Source: Balneolales bacterium
GTDB taxonomy: Bacteria > Bacteroidota > Rhodothermia > Balneolales > Cyclonatronaceae
Length of the DNA: 36,648 bases
Direction: 5' to 3'
NCBI GenBank assembly: GCA_022565805.1
Contig: JAIULZ010000027.1
Span: 1-36,648 of the forward strand
This document shows, piece by piece, positions 25,604 to 35,500 of this stretch (positions are counted from its first letter, which is position 1; each line of letters starts with the position of its first letter). The notes below the pieces were generated by a model. That model had not been told where the DNA came from, searched no databases, and was given only the letters and a program-made list of their open reading frames with translations. The position numbers and the translations under genes are program-made.

Positions 25604-25953
25604 AAGATACAATTGGATTGCAAAATAATATTTTTGAGGGCAGAGCCTGGAGTCAAATCAAACAGCTATCGTGCGGCTTGGGTTCACAGAAAATACAGTA
25701 ATCCGCGTATGTTGTTGTGCAGAATCATTAGCGGGGGTTAAAGACAAATAAGATATTAGGGGCTTCATCAAAAATCCTTTTACAAATCCTGTATGGATTT
25801 AAAAAAAACCGGCTCGTATTCTGGCACGATGTATAAGATATAACGGTTTTGTTGTTTAAATAGAGTTTAAACGATCAGTTTGGTATTTGGAGTAGAAAAG
25901 CCTTCCTGGTAATGAATTAAACAATTCTTAGAGTAGCATTTAACTTAAAACAA
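25604..25953. other. Divergent promoter region of 350 bp
   Basis: This region serves the unknown lipoprotein (minus) and the PQQ dehydrogenase (plus). It is AT-rich. It has a small AAATCC/GGATTT inverted repeat near 25784-25800 followed by an A-run, which is not a terminator on either strand. I see no ORF. Confidence 0.5.
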
Positions 25954-27147
25954 ATGAAACTTATGTATAAATCAATTACCTATTCAATAATCATGTTAGC
26001 TTTCGGCTTGTTTATGCTACAGGCCTGCGAAAACATAGATTCTTCTGGCAGTATAGAAAATGATTCTTTTTCTGATTTTGAAACCAATACACAGTACGAG
26101 CGAGTACAGGTATCTAAAGTTGCCGGAAATCTGGAAAACCCCTGGGCGCTTGCTTTTCTGCCCGATGGAAGTATGCTCGTTACGCTTAAACCGGGTAAGC
26201 TGCTTCACTTCGATAGTGATGGAGAAAGCCGTGAAATTACCGGTTTACCCGAGATTCATGCCTTCAGACAGGGTGGATTAATGGATGTATCTCTGCATCC
26301 CGATTTTGATAATAACAGAATGGTGTATTTAACGTATTCGAAAGCCAACGAAGAAGAGTTAACAGCTACCGCAGTTGCTCGCGCTTTTCTGGATGCAGAA
26401 AATGGTGAGTTAACAGATGTGGAAGAGATTTTTGTCCAGGATCGGTTTTCCCAGCCGGGCAGACATTACGGCTCGCGTTTGGCATGGACAAGAGATGGCC
26501 ACTTATTGGTATCAATCGGAGATCGTGGCGCTCAGCCTCCGCGCGCTCAGGATTTGAACGACCATGCCGGTACCGTTTTGAGAATGTATGATGATGGCTC
26601 CGTGCCCGATAGCAATCCTTTTGTAGGTCGCGATGACGCAAGGCCAGAAATTTTAGCTTACGGACTCAGAAATATTCAAGGTATGATTGTTCATCCCGAA
26701 ACCGATGAAATCTGGGTAACAAGCCACGGACCGCGCGGTGGCGACACCCTGCATCGTATTGAGGCCGGAAAAAACTACGGCTGGCCGATTGTAACTCAGG
26801 GCTTAGATTATCGTACGGAAGGCCCTTATGATGGGTTTCAAGCCAGAGAAATGGATGGGGTAGAGCCACACATTCACGAATTCCTGCCGACCTTGGCGCC
26901 CTCCGGACTTGCTTTGGTTCATAATTCTGGTTTTGGTAGATGGGAAGGTAACCTTCTCGCCGGTGGACTAAGAAGCGAGCGTATTCTGCGTATTTTGTTG
27001 AATAATGATGAAGTGCTTCACATAGAAGAGTTATTTACAAAGGATCTTGGCAGAATCCGGGATGTCAGAATCTGCCCAATGGGCGATCTGTATATTCTGA
27101 CTGATCATTCAGACGGAGCACTCTATCGGGTAGTTTCGGCAAGCTAA
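25954..27147 (+). CDS. PQQ-dependent sugar (aldose) dehydrogenase, lipoprotein
   Basis: The 397-aa product is a lipoprotein (LQAC, Cys25) with a six-bladed propeller of the soluble glucose/sorbosone dehydrogenase (GSDH, YliI-like) family. It should oxidise aldoses outside the inner membrane with PQQ as cofactor. Family blocks in order: NPWALAFLPDGSMLVT (about 61-76), GGLMDVSLHPDF, HYGSRLAW with H171 at the place of the catalytic general base, SIGDRG, YGLRNIQGM, ENW-like DEIWVTSHGPRGGDTLHRI, KNYGWPIV, and a final GDLYILTDHSDGALYRV. There are no PQQ biosynthesis genes here, so the cofactor is made elsewhere or taken up. A strong terminator follows. Another ATG lies three codons in. Confidence 0.88.
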   Translation: MKLMYKSITYSIIMLAFGLFMLQACENIDSSGSIENDSFSDFETNTQYERVQVSKVAGNLENPWALAFLPDGSMLVTLKPGKLLHFDSDGESREITGLPEIHAFRQGGLMDVSLHPDFDNNRMVYLTYSKANEEELTATAVARAFLDAENGELTDVEEIFVQDRFSQPGRHYGSRLAWTRDGHLLVSIGDRGAQPPRAQDLNDHAGTVLRMYDDGSVPDSNPFVGRDDARPEILAYGLRNIQGMIVHPETDEIWVTSHGPRGGDTLHRIEAGKNYGWPIVTQGLDYRTEGPYDGFQAREMDGVEPHIHEFLPTLAPSGLALVHNSGFGRWEGNLLAGGLRSERILRILLNNDEVLHIEELFTKDLGRIRDVRICPMGDLYILTDHSDGALYRVVSAS

Positions 27148-27177
27148 AAACAAATTTTATAAGCTATTTAAAATCCT

Positions 27178-27223
27178 AAGGCGGGTAGAGAAGCATCTAT
27201 AACTTTTCTATTCGCCTTTTTTT
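27178..27223 (+). terminator. Rho-independent terminator of the sugar dehydrogenase gene
   Basis: The 15-position stem 27178-27192 with 27204-27218, which includes G-U pairs, is closed by AAGGCG/CGCCTT and runs straight into a T7 tract. It lies about 30 bp after the stop codon. Confidence 0.85.
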
Positions 27224-27383
27224 GTGGTTTACTTTTTGCGAGGCAAAAGAAGGAAGATCGAGGACTCATGGCCGAAGATACTTTCGGATTCTTTTATTTA
27301 GCTGAATTAGATGAGTTTATAAGAATCAAAGAACTGATTCAATCAAATTTTCATCAAGACCAATGTCTATTTCCAATAGTTTT

Positions 27384-28532
27384 TTAATCGAGTCCGTCCA
27401 TGGTAAACTTTTTTAGGAGAATGCCACGGGCAGGCGGCTTCAGCATGATTTTTACCTGAAGCTTTTTCATCCAAAGAGAAAGAGGTGAAGCCGAGAAAGC
27501 CCGGCCTGTTTTCATGTTAAACTCGGCACGCTGAGCGGCGGTGAAGGCCGCTCGTCTTCTGTTATATTCGTAGGAATTAAGCAGCGAAGGACGAGGTTTT
27601 TTTGGGTTAAGTATTTCCGGGAATAATTTGGCCAAAAAGGCAGCATCCAGCCAGCCCAAATTCATTCCTTGTCCGCCAATAGGGCTTACGAGATGAGCGG
27701 CATCACCCGCCAGAATAATGCGCCCTTTATAAAAAGATTCGGCCATTTTTCGCTCAACTTTGAAGCTGCTGATCATAGAGCAGGTTTCAGCATCAGGAGC
27801 TGTTCCGGTTCGCTCTTTCGCTTTCTGAGCGAGGGATACCGCGTTTGGTTCCTGAATAAAATGATCGGTTTTAAGCACCCATCTGCGCAGGTTTTGCCCA
27901 TGAGGAAACGACTCGATTAATCCGTCGGGGCAGAGGAATACCTGTGCTTCATTTCGCTTTCCTACGGTGTCTTCGAAATCTCCCATGATGTAGGTGTCGG
28001 GATAGCTGCCGCCCAGAAAGTCAATTCCGGCCTGCTTCCGAATTTCACTGTGCTTGCCGTCGCATCCCACAAGATACTCACAGTTTATTTGCTCGCCCGA
28101 AGATAGGGTTGCCAGCACAGATTCTTTTTTTTGCTTTACCTCCGTAATTTCACATCCTTTCCGGAAAGCATTTGGGGCCAGTTCCAGCAGTTTTTGCTCG
28201 AGCAGATTTTCGGTAATGCTTTGCGACAGGGTGATGATAAACGGGTAATCGTGCTCAAGGTCATCAAAAGAAATGGTACCGGTATCTTTTGAGCCAACAA
28301 ATGCGCGTCCTGCCGTAATTTTGTTTCCTGAACGGAGTACATCATCCAGCACTTCCGCATCTTTAAGTAAAAGTAGCGACGGAGGATGAATGCCAATGGA
28401 TTTTGAGTGCTGCGCGCGCGACTCTTTTTTTTCTAGCAGGAGAAAGGGGATTTTTTCTTTAGCCAGATAAATGCCAAGTAGCAGGCCGGTTGGACCGCCT
28501 CCACAAATCAAAATCTGTGTTTGCTCAGACAT
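27384..28532 (-). CDS. FAD-dependent aromatic hydroxylase (PHBH-like monooxygenase)
   Basis: This flavoprotein (382 aa) probably hydroxylates or oxidises a phenolic ring made by the upstream polyketide synthase. It has the three group A flavin monooxygenase fingerprints: GGGPTG at 11-16 (after MSEQTQILIC), DG at 158-159 in VGCDGKHSEIRK, and GDAAH at 276-280 followed by PIGGQGMNLG. It is the third gene of a tight minus-strand operon, overlapping the methyltransferase stop by 8 bp (ATGTCTGA arrangement), so translation is probably coupled. No clear terminator follows. The substrate is inferred from context only; related flavoproteins in type III polyketide clusters convert resorcinols to hydroxyquinols or quinones. 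Confidence 0.85.
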   Translation of the reverse strand: MSEQTQILICGGGPTGLLLGIYLAKEKIPFLLLEKKESRAQHSKSIGIHPPSLLLLKDAEVLDDVLRSGNKITAGRAFVGSKDTGTISFDDLEHDYPFIITLSQSITENLLEQKLLELAPNAFRKGCEITEVKQKKESVLATLSSGEQINCEYLVGCDGKHSEIRKQAGIDFLGGSYPDTYIMGDFEDTVGKRNEAQVFLCPDGLIESFPHGQNLRRWVLKTDHFIQEPNAVSLAQKAKERTGTAPDAETCSMISSFKVERKMAESFYKGRIILAGDAAHLVSPIGGQGMNLGWLDAAFLAKLFPEILNPKKPRPSLLNSYEYNRRRAAFTAAQRAEFNMKTGRAFSASPLSLWMKKLQVKIMLKPPARGILLKKFTMDGLD

Positions 28533-29292
28533 TGGATAGTGCTTTTTCTGGTTGATTTGCTGCGAATATAGCTACTTCCTCCGGTTCGGGATGCAGATTG
28601 CGGTCGTATCGTACAACTAAGCGAAACGGATGAAAACTTTGCACTTCAAGGAAATCAGGCAGTATTTCTCTGAGCTCTTCTGCAGTATAGCTGCGGCGAA
28701 TAGAAATTAGCCCATCGTAGCGGATAAAAGAATTTCTGAAGGTAAAGAGTGTGAGCATATTAAAGCAGGACCATGCTAAGTCGCTTCGTGATAAGTCGTT
28801 GAAAATAAGTGCTTTTTTGCATAAGAGAGCGCTGTTGTACACCAAAGTTTTCAGGTCGCTGCTATCCAAATGGTGCATCAAATGATTCGAGATTACAAAG
28901 TCATATTTTTTACCCTGTCGAAGGAGATCTGCTTCAGAAACGTGCAAGAACATAATCGGGTAATCGCTGTAGTGTAAATTTGCGTATTCAAGCGCTCTTG
29001 CATCGGTATCAATCGCTGTAATATTGAGCCTAATCCCGTAAGAATGTGCAGTCTTCAAAAGTTGTGCAGGAATATCACCACCACCAAAACCTATATCGAG
29101 CAAGCTATATTCTTTATCTCTTTCGCCGCAATGTGGCAGGATGTAGCTGTAAAAAAGCAAATCCCAGCCAGATAGCAACCGGTTAATGGTTTTGAAATGA
29201 GAGTACGTGTTATTAAGCAGACTTTCGTCGCAGTCGGCCGCATCCATACTCTCGGTAAGATCGGTGTTTCGTTCATGCAGAAATAGCGGCAT
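28525..29292 (-). CDS. Class I SAM-dependent methyltransferase
   Basis: The 255-residue protein has a Rossmann methyltransferase core. Motif I is LLDIGFGGGD (64-73), followed by an acidic motif II (TAIDTDARALEYA) and a motif IV-like DFVISNHLMHHL near 130-141. It lies between the type III polyketide synthase (20-bp overlap) and the FAD monooxygenase (8-bp overlap), so its likely substrate is the polyketide product, giving an O- or C-methylated phenol. Similar proteins occur next to type III polyketide synthases in other bacteria. The sequence does not show whether it acts on oxygen or carbon. Confidence 0.85.
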   Translation of the reverse strand: MPLFLHERNTDLTESMDAADCDESLLNNTYSHFKTINRLLSGWDLLFYSYILPHCGERDKEYSLLDIGFGGGDIPAQLLKTAHSYGIRLNITAIDTDARALEYANLHYSDYPIMFLHVSEADLLRQGKKYDFVISNHLMHHLDSSDLKTLVYNSALLCKKALIFNDLSRSDLAWSCFNMLTLFTFRNSFIRYDGLISIRRSYTAEELREILPDFLEVQSFHPFRLVVRYDRNLHPEPEEVAIFAANQPEKALSNV

Positions 29293-30454
29293 CTGCTGTA
29301 TTCGTGCTTTTGTGTTCAGGATGATCGGTTATTTGCGCTGGAATTAAGCCAAAAATACCGGTTTCGACCGTGAGGCCGGGTCCGAAAGCCATGCCAAGAA
29401 CGCGGCCTTCGCCAGGCTGCCGGGTATTCATTACTTCGCGAAGAACGAATAAAATTGTTGCGCTGCTCATATTCCCAAAATCCCGAAGAACCGATCGGGA
29501 AGGCGCAATTTGCGGTGATTTAAGCTCTAAAGAGTTTTCAACTTTATCGAGTATAGCACGACCACCGGGGTGAATCGCCCAAAAATCGAAATCTTCGGCG
29601 CTGAAATTATTTCCCAGAATACCGCTAAGCAGCTGCTGTAGATTAGCTTCAATAATGTCGGGAATGTAGGTAGAAAGTACCATATCGAAGCCATTGTTGG
29701 CGATTGTCCAGGCCATGTCTTTTTCGCCATCGCTTGTTAATGCGGTAAATAAACCGTCAATTCGAAGCGCAGCAGTTCCGGGCTGTGGCTCTTTCTTGCT
29801 CACCAAAGCCGATGCGGCACCGTCTGCAAATACAGAAGCAGATATCATGGCATCGGCATCTGTTTTGGGCTGCAGGTGAATGGTGCAAAGTTCGCAACAA
29901 ACAATTAGAACAAGCGCATCCGGGTCTTCATTACAAATAGTTTCTGCCATTTTAAGGGCGGGGAAAGCCGCATAGCAGCCCATAAATCCGATATGATACC
30001 TGCGTGTATGTGGCGAAAGACCAAGCTGCTTTACAATTAGATAGTCGGGCCCGGGTGCAAAGAAACCCGTGCAGGAGACCGTAATAACGTGCGTAATATC
30101 GGAGGGTTCGAACTGACTATCATCAATAGTTTTTTTTGCTAATTGGGTATACAGTTTGCCGGCTTCGCGGGTATAAAGATCGTTACGCTCCTTCGTACCG
30201 GGATTCAGAAACTGATCGTTTTCGGCATCATAAAATAAGCCGCTTTTGCTTTTTCCTCCCAGCTCTTGTATAACAGAGTGTCGTTTATCGATATCAGACA
30301 TGGAATAAATGCGGTGCAAAATTCGCTTTATGGCGTCTCTCTCTTTACCAAGGTGATGCTTCATAAAGTCTCTGGCATATTCCTGCGTGTACGAAGTTTG
30401 CGGAACAGCAGTTTCTATTTGATGAATGTATGAGGGTGATGTCCTGATTTTCAT
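29273..30454 (-). CDS. Type III polyketide synthase (chalcone/alkylresorcinol synthase-like)
   Basis: This homodimeric enzyme (393 aa) should condense an acyl-CoA starter with malonyl-CoA units to a pyrone or a resorcinol. The Cys-His-Asn triad is clear and in the expected places: C160 in GFMGCYAA, H295 in WAIHPGGRAIL, and N328 in DFGNMSSATI, near the chalcone synthase positions 164, 303 and 336. The N-terminal YIHQIETAVPQTSYTQ and C-terminal GMAFGPGLTVETGIF blocks are also typical. The product is not deducible; by analogy with srsA and bpsA a long-chain alkylresorcinol or alkylpyrone is likely. It opens a three-gene operon with a methyltransferase and an FAD hydroxylase, and overlaps the former by 20 bp. 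Confidence 0.94.
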   Translation of the reverse strand: MKIRTSPSYIHQIETAVPQTSYTQEYARDFMKHHLGKERDAIKRILHRIYSMSDIDKRHSVIQELGGKSKSGLFYDAENDQFLNPGTKERNDLYTREAGKLYTQLAKKTIDDSQFEPSDITHVITVSCTGFFAPGPDYLIVKQLGLSPHTRRYHIGFMGCYAAFPALKMAETICNEDPDALVLIVCCELCTIHLQPKTDADAMISASVFADGAASALVSKKEPQPGTAALRIDGLFTALTSDGEKDMAWTIANNGFDMVLSTYIPDIIEANLQQLLSGILGNNFSAEDFDFWAIHPGGRAILDKVENSLELKSPQIAPSRSVLRDFGNMSSATILFVLREVMNTRQPGEGRVLGMAFGPGLTVETGIFGLIPAQITDHPEHKSTNTADAAISA

Positions 30455-30957
30455 AGCTTTGAAGATTAAAGATAGAAATAGTTGTGTAGCACTATTCGTT
30501 AAATCCGTGCCTCTGTCATGAAAGTCGGCTAGATTAACGCAGTTGAAACCTGCCGTTTAATATCATATAAAACAGAAACGAGGCAGCCTGAATGATAACC
30601 AAGGCCAAAACTACTACTTTTTAATGGCATTCCGGATTTAAAATAATGAAGAGCTTATCATTTATTTATCGAATGTGTTTATTTAAGCTAAGTGGTTGTC
30701 CTTTGTTTGTTGTTTCTAAGTATAAGCAAAATACAGTTAACTACGTTCGCCCGGCGATTATAAATCAATTTTCTCTTGAAAGCAGTGCATAACCCCATTT
30801 GAATAATCAGTGTAATTTTTTTATCCCCACCGAGCTACCTTTTCAAGTCTATTTTCTAACTTACTCAATTCTAAGTTGAAATAATTTTTGATGATACTTT
30901 GTAAATATCAACCTAATTTGCTTTATGTATTCGATTTCTTAAAGGAATATGGTTTCT
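30455..30957. other. 0.5-kb gene-free region between the polyketide operon and the MATE gene
   Basis: This AT-rich interval contains the promoter region of the minus-strand polyketide operon and the 3' end of the MATE gene. I see no ORF, no strong hairpin and no recognisable operator. Confidence 0.5.
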
Positions 30958-32373
30958 TTAGTCTGTATTAACGTTATTTAATAAATCGGCGGGTGCATCA
31001 TCCTGTTGTTTTTGATAGAGTTCCTCAAAGCTGTAACGGGTGGTTAGATAGCGGAAACGAATGTTATGTAGAACGGCAGCGGTCGTAAGACCGAGAATGA
31101 GCCCCATCCAAAGACCCTGAGGTCCGTAATCGAGATGAAACCCAAAGTAATACCCGGCAGAAAGTCCAACAACCCAGTAGGCAATCAGGTTTACGATCAT
31201 TGGGATAGTAGTATCTTTGAGCCCGCGCAATGCTGCCGAACCGCTAACCTGAAGTCCGTCTGAGATTTGAAATACAGCCGCAAAGAATAAAAGCTGAATG
31301 GAAAGGCTACTAAGAGATGGGTCGTCGGTATATATGCTAACTAATGCACCGGGAAACACAAAAAATATTACAGCTGTAGAAGTCATTAGCATAACAACCA
31401 TAAAAATTCCGGTATAGGCCGAAAAGACGGCATTTTCGAGAGACTTGCGCCCAAACTGTTGACCAACCCGAATTGTTATAGCGCTGGCGAGCCCAAAAGC
31501 CATCATAAATGTAATGGAAGCCAGGTTAAGCGCAATTTGATGGGCTGCCACGGCTGTTGTACTTATATATCCCATTATAAGAGATACAACCGCAAACATA
31601 CTAACCTCCATCGTTAAGGTTACTCCAATAGGTAAACCAATTCTCAGAAGCTCTTTCATGTAAGCTGGATCGGGTAGTTTCCAGCCGGTAAAAATTTCAT
31701 ATTCTGCAAAGTCTTTCCATTGAATAGAGAAAACGAGCATACACAGAAACATCACCCACATTACAATCATGGTAGCATAGCCGGTGCCAATGGCTCCTAA
31801 TGCCGGAAAGCCAAAATGACCAAACATAAGGGTGTAGTTACCCAAAATGTTAAAAAATAAGCCTACAAGGGCAAAGTACATAGCGGGGCGTGTTACGGAT
31901 ACTGCCTCATTGAAATGCTTGAGAGCGATATAGCCCATAAAACCCGGAATTCCCCACGAAGCCGCTTTTAAGTATCCATCGGCCAGCTCTGCAACATTTC
32001 CCTCCAAATTTAGCAACTCAAGTACGGGAAAAGCATTGCGCAGCAATAATATAGTTGGAATGGAAAGTATAGCAGCCAGCCACAAAGACTGTCGCACGCT
32101 TTTGCCAATCTTAACGGAGCTGCCCGCCCCGAAATGCTGTGCAACAATAGGAGTTACAGCCATAAGAATACCAACGCCGAACATGAAAACCGGCGTTAGA
32201 ATAGACGAGCCAATGGCAACAGCTGCAAGATCGGATGTGCTAAGGTTTCCCGCCATTACAGTATCCACAAACGCCATCGACATTTGCAGTAGGTTGGCAA
32301 TAATAAGCGGCAAGCCAAGCCGGAATGTAGTGCCTGCTTCGGTAAAAAAACGTTCTTTAAAAGGGAGACTCAC
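30958..32373 (-). CDS. MATE family efflux transporter
   Basis: This protein (471 aa) is an inner-membrane multidrug or metabolite/cation antiporter of the MATE family. It has twelve hydrophobic segments in two similar halves and an N-terminal pattern, LPLIIANLLQMSMAFVDTVMAG...LAAVAIGSS, typical of NorM-like members. Further conserved blocks are APIVAQ-like TPIVAQHFGAG near residue 75, and GLASAITIRVGQQFG in the second half. Its start is GTG (32373), with no in-frame ATG nearby. It is on the same strand as the polyketide operon but separated by 0.5 kb, so co-regulation is possible but not shown. The substrate cannot be predicted. Confidence 0.93.
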   Translation of the reverse strand: MSLPFKERFFTEAGTTFRLGLPLIIANLLQMSMAFVDTVMAGNLSTSDLAAVAIGSSILTPVFMFGVGILMAVTPIVAQHFGAGSSVKIGKSVRQSLWLAAILSIPTILLLRNAFPVLELLNLEGNVAELADGYLKAASWGIPGFMGYIALKHFNEAVSVTRPAMYFALVGLFFNILGNYTLMFGHFGFPALGAIGTGYATMIVMWVMFLCMLVFSIQWKDFAEYEIFTGWKLPDPAYMKELLRIGLPIGVTLTMEVSMFAVVSLIMGYISTTAVAAHQIALNLASITFMMAFGLASAITIRVGQQFGRKSLENAVFSAYTGIFMVVMLMTSTAVIFFVFPGALVSIYTDDPSLSSLSIQLLFFAAVFQISDGLQVSGSAALRGLKDTTIPMIVNLIAYWVVGLSAGYYFGFHLDYGPQGLWMGLILGLTTAAVLHNIRFRYLTTRYSFEELYQKQQDDAPADLLNNVNTD

Positions 32374-32540
32374 AAAATGCCAGATAAGAAAGGGTTAAGC
32401 TGCAGCGCATTGCGACTCTTGCGTAACCCATCTGTAGATTAATGATTTCATCAGATCACGAATAGATGAGACCACAGTGAATGTTTAATTAGCTGTGAAC
32501 ACTCTCGTAAGCGTGTACAGTTCGCGTTGCTCAAACAAGT

Positions 32541-35500
32541 TTAATCCTGTGTCATCTTTACGTTTTCCAGAGCAGGCAAAAGTACTTCAAATTGGCTTCC
32601 GGATTTGTAAGAAGATGTGAAGCGAATTTCGCCACCATGCGCATCAATAATTTTTTTACAGATGGCAAGACCGAGGCCGGTTCCGCTTGTTTTGGTTGAA
32701 AAATTGGGCATAAATATTTTGTCTTGTATCTCAGGTTCTACACCAACACCGGTATCTGTAATACTAATATGAAATACACGATGAATCTGCTGCACAGATA
32801 AAGAAAGTACGCCACCCTCGGGCATGGCTTCGATCCCATTTTTAATAATATTAATAAATACCCGCTTCAGTTCGTCTTCAGAGCCTGTAATTAGGGCAGG
32901 GGAGTGATAAAGACCGAGTTGTATTTTAACCATGGGCTGCGATTCAAACAGGGCAGCACTTGATCGTACAAGTTCATTAAGATCTAACTTTGTACGATTA
33001 CCGGTTAAAGGTTTTGCAAAAGCCGAAAAATCGGATGCAATCGCATTGAGCGATTCAATTTGGTCGACCAGCATATCGGTTAGCCGTTCGATAGCAGGTT
33101 TTAGCTCCTCCATTGATCTTCCGGCATACATTTGACGCTGTAAATGCTGTATGCTAAGCTTCATTGGTGTTAGCGGGTTTTTTATTTCATGCGCAATTTG
33201 CCGGGCCATCTCAGACCAAGCGGCATCTCGCTCAGCCTTAGATAGCTCTGTGCGCAGGTTTTTTAAGTCTACGACCATTTGATTATAGACATTTGCCAGC
33301 TCTCCGATTTCATCGTTTGTGGTAGCTTCGATTACTGTATTCATGTTACCGCTGGATATTTGTTTTAGCCCTTCTTCGAGGGCAGAAAGCGGTTGTGCCA
33401 AATTACGTGCAAGTGCCCAGGCCAGGCCGCTAAAGAAAACGAATATGATAATATAAAAACCAATGAGGTAGGTAGTTGTTTGTAGAAATTCCTCTTCATA
33501 AACAGCCGAACGGGTGTAGGCTGGAATGCCCAGAATACGGGTGATTTTGCCGTCTTCAAAAATAGACCTGAAACCCATCAATATGGTCATATCACCCAGG
33601 TTTACTGGTTGGAAAACTGTTGATTTTTGATCTGAATGAATGCGTTGATAGGCTTCGAAAGGAAGAAAGTCTGAAATAAGCTGAAGCCTGAAAATTTCGG
33701 GAGCAGTAGTTGTCGTAATTTGATTGTCTTCGAAAATCATAACATCCAGATCATCGAGGCGGGCCAGCTGCTGTCTGCTGGTAAGCGGGTCAGATTCAGA
33801 AAGAAGCCTTTCGAGCGCGTTCAGGTTTTTATATAGCTCTTGTTCGGTTATTCTAACATTTTGTCGTGCTACAATTTGCTCGGTTACAAACGCTAAAGCA
33901 ATAAGAAAGAGTAGCGTTGCAATAAGATAACTATCCAGAATACGATCTTGGAGACGGCGGCGCTCGTTATGCCGATTTCCGATCTTAAGACTGCCGTATG
34001 TAAAGAAAAGCCCTGTTTGGTACACAATGAGACAGATTATAAGCATCGCAACAAAAAAACGAAACCCGGAGAAGATATAGTTCAAAAATGTTAGATCGCG
34101 AACGGTTACCGTTACATGATGATCTTCCTGAATTGGAACAATTAATTTCCTGTATGGTGTACGATCGCTGATACGGATGATTTTATTGCCATCCTCCGGA
34201 GTGATGCGCAAATGAGATGCCAGCTGATGTGTTTGTGCCAGCATAGGTGATCGGCTTGTTTCTGTGCTCCGCACCCGATCGCCGTTACGAAACTCACTAA
34301 TCACATAACGATTCCAGCTTTCGCGATCCCGGCGATGAAAAGCCAGAGCATCATTAACCGGTCTGCCAAAACTAGTGCCTTCTACCACTATAAATGTTAC
34401 CAGCCATGATGGTTGTGTAGGAAAATCTGATGGAATACTTTGCAGCCCTTTAACAAAAATAGGAAAGCCGCTAAATCTTGTTTCCGATTCGATTATTGGC
34501 AGTCTCGCAAAAGGCCTTTGAAGCGATTGACGAATAAAACTGCGAACTTCATCATGGAAGGATGTAGAAAAGCGATCTGTAAATGAGGTCTGCGAACCGT
34601 AATCTGCGATAATATTAAGCCTTCCGTCGAGCAGGAAACCCATTACCGTATAAGCGCTCCACTCGGGTTTAATCAGGCGGCTCATTTGTGTTCGAAATTG
34701 TACCGCCGACTGGAGCGGAAAAGAAGGCGTGGCTTCAATAGCCTGTACCTGCGAAAGTATACCTTCCTGGAGTAAATCCTGAATAAGTATTTCTGTAATA
34801 ATTCTGGCCTGCTGATCGTCGGTAGTAGCGAAGTTTATCGCCATACGTTTCATTGTTTCATTTTCTCTGGAAATTTCGCTGCTAAAAAAAACAGGAAGGG
34901 AGAGAAGCATCACAAAAAAAACACCGAATGTAATAATGCGTGGCTTGGCATGTGCATTAGCAGCCATTTCCTGAAAAGAGCGCCCAAAAAATACGAGCAT
35001 TATTGCGAACAGAATTACAGCTGGTATCCCAAAAAAGTAGGGGTCAGCATTTCTGGCTAACAGATAGTACCACAGGATAGCTGTGATAAAGAAAAATAAA
35101 ATGAATGATACGGTATTATATTTGTGAAACTCTTTTCGGCTAACAATTTTTATACTGTTAAAAAGAACAGCAAGAAAAGACCCGAAAAGAAATAGAGTGC
35201 TCAAATAAATAAACAGCGTATTTAATTGTGGCAAAACCTGCAGAGAAAGCAGACCGGTTTCTGTATGGCTAATGGCCGTAACAATTCTTTCTACCGACCA
35301 AATGCTTAAAAATGCTGATGCCGATGCTAAAAAGAGGCTTATTAATACAGCATTATGAGGTTTTGCCGGTCGATGTTTTAAGGTTCGTTCCAGCCGAAAG
35401 AGATAGCGAACAGCGAAATTGGCCGCTAGCATCACAAATATGGCGTCTGTGAAAAGCGATGATATTTGGAGAAGGTTGAAACTGGCCGTATCCGGAAATA

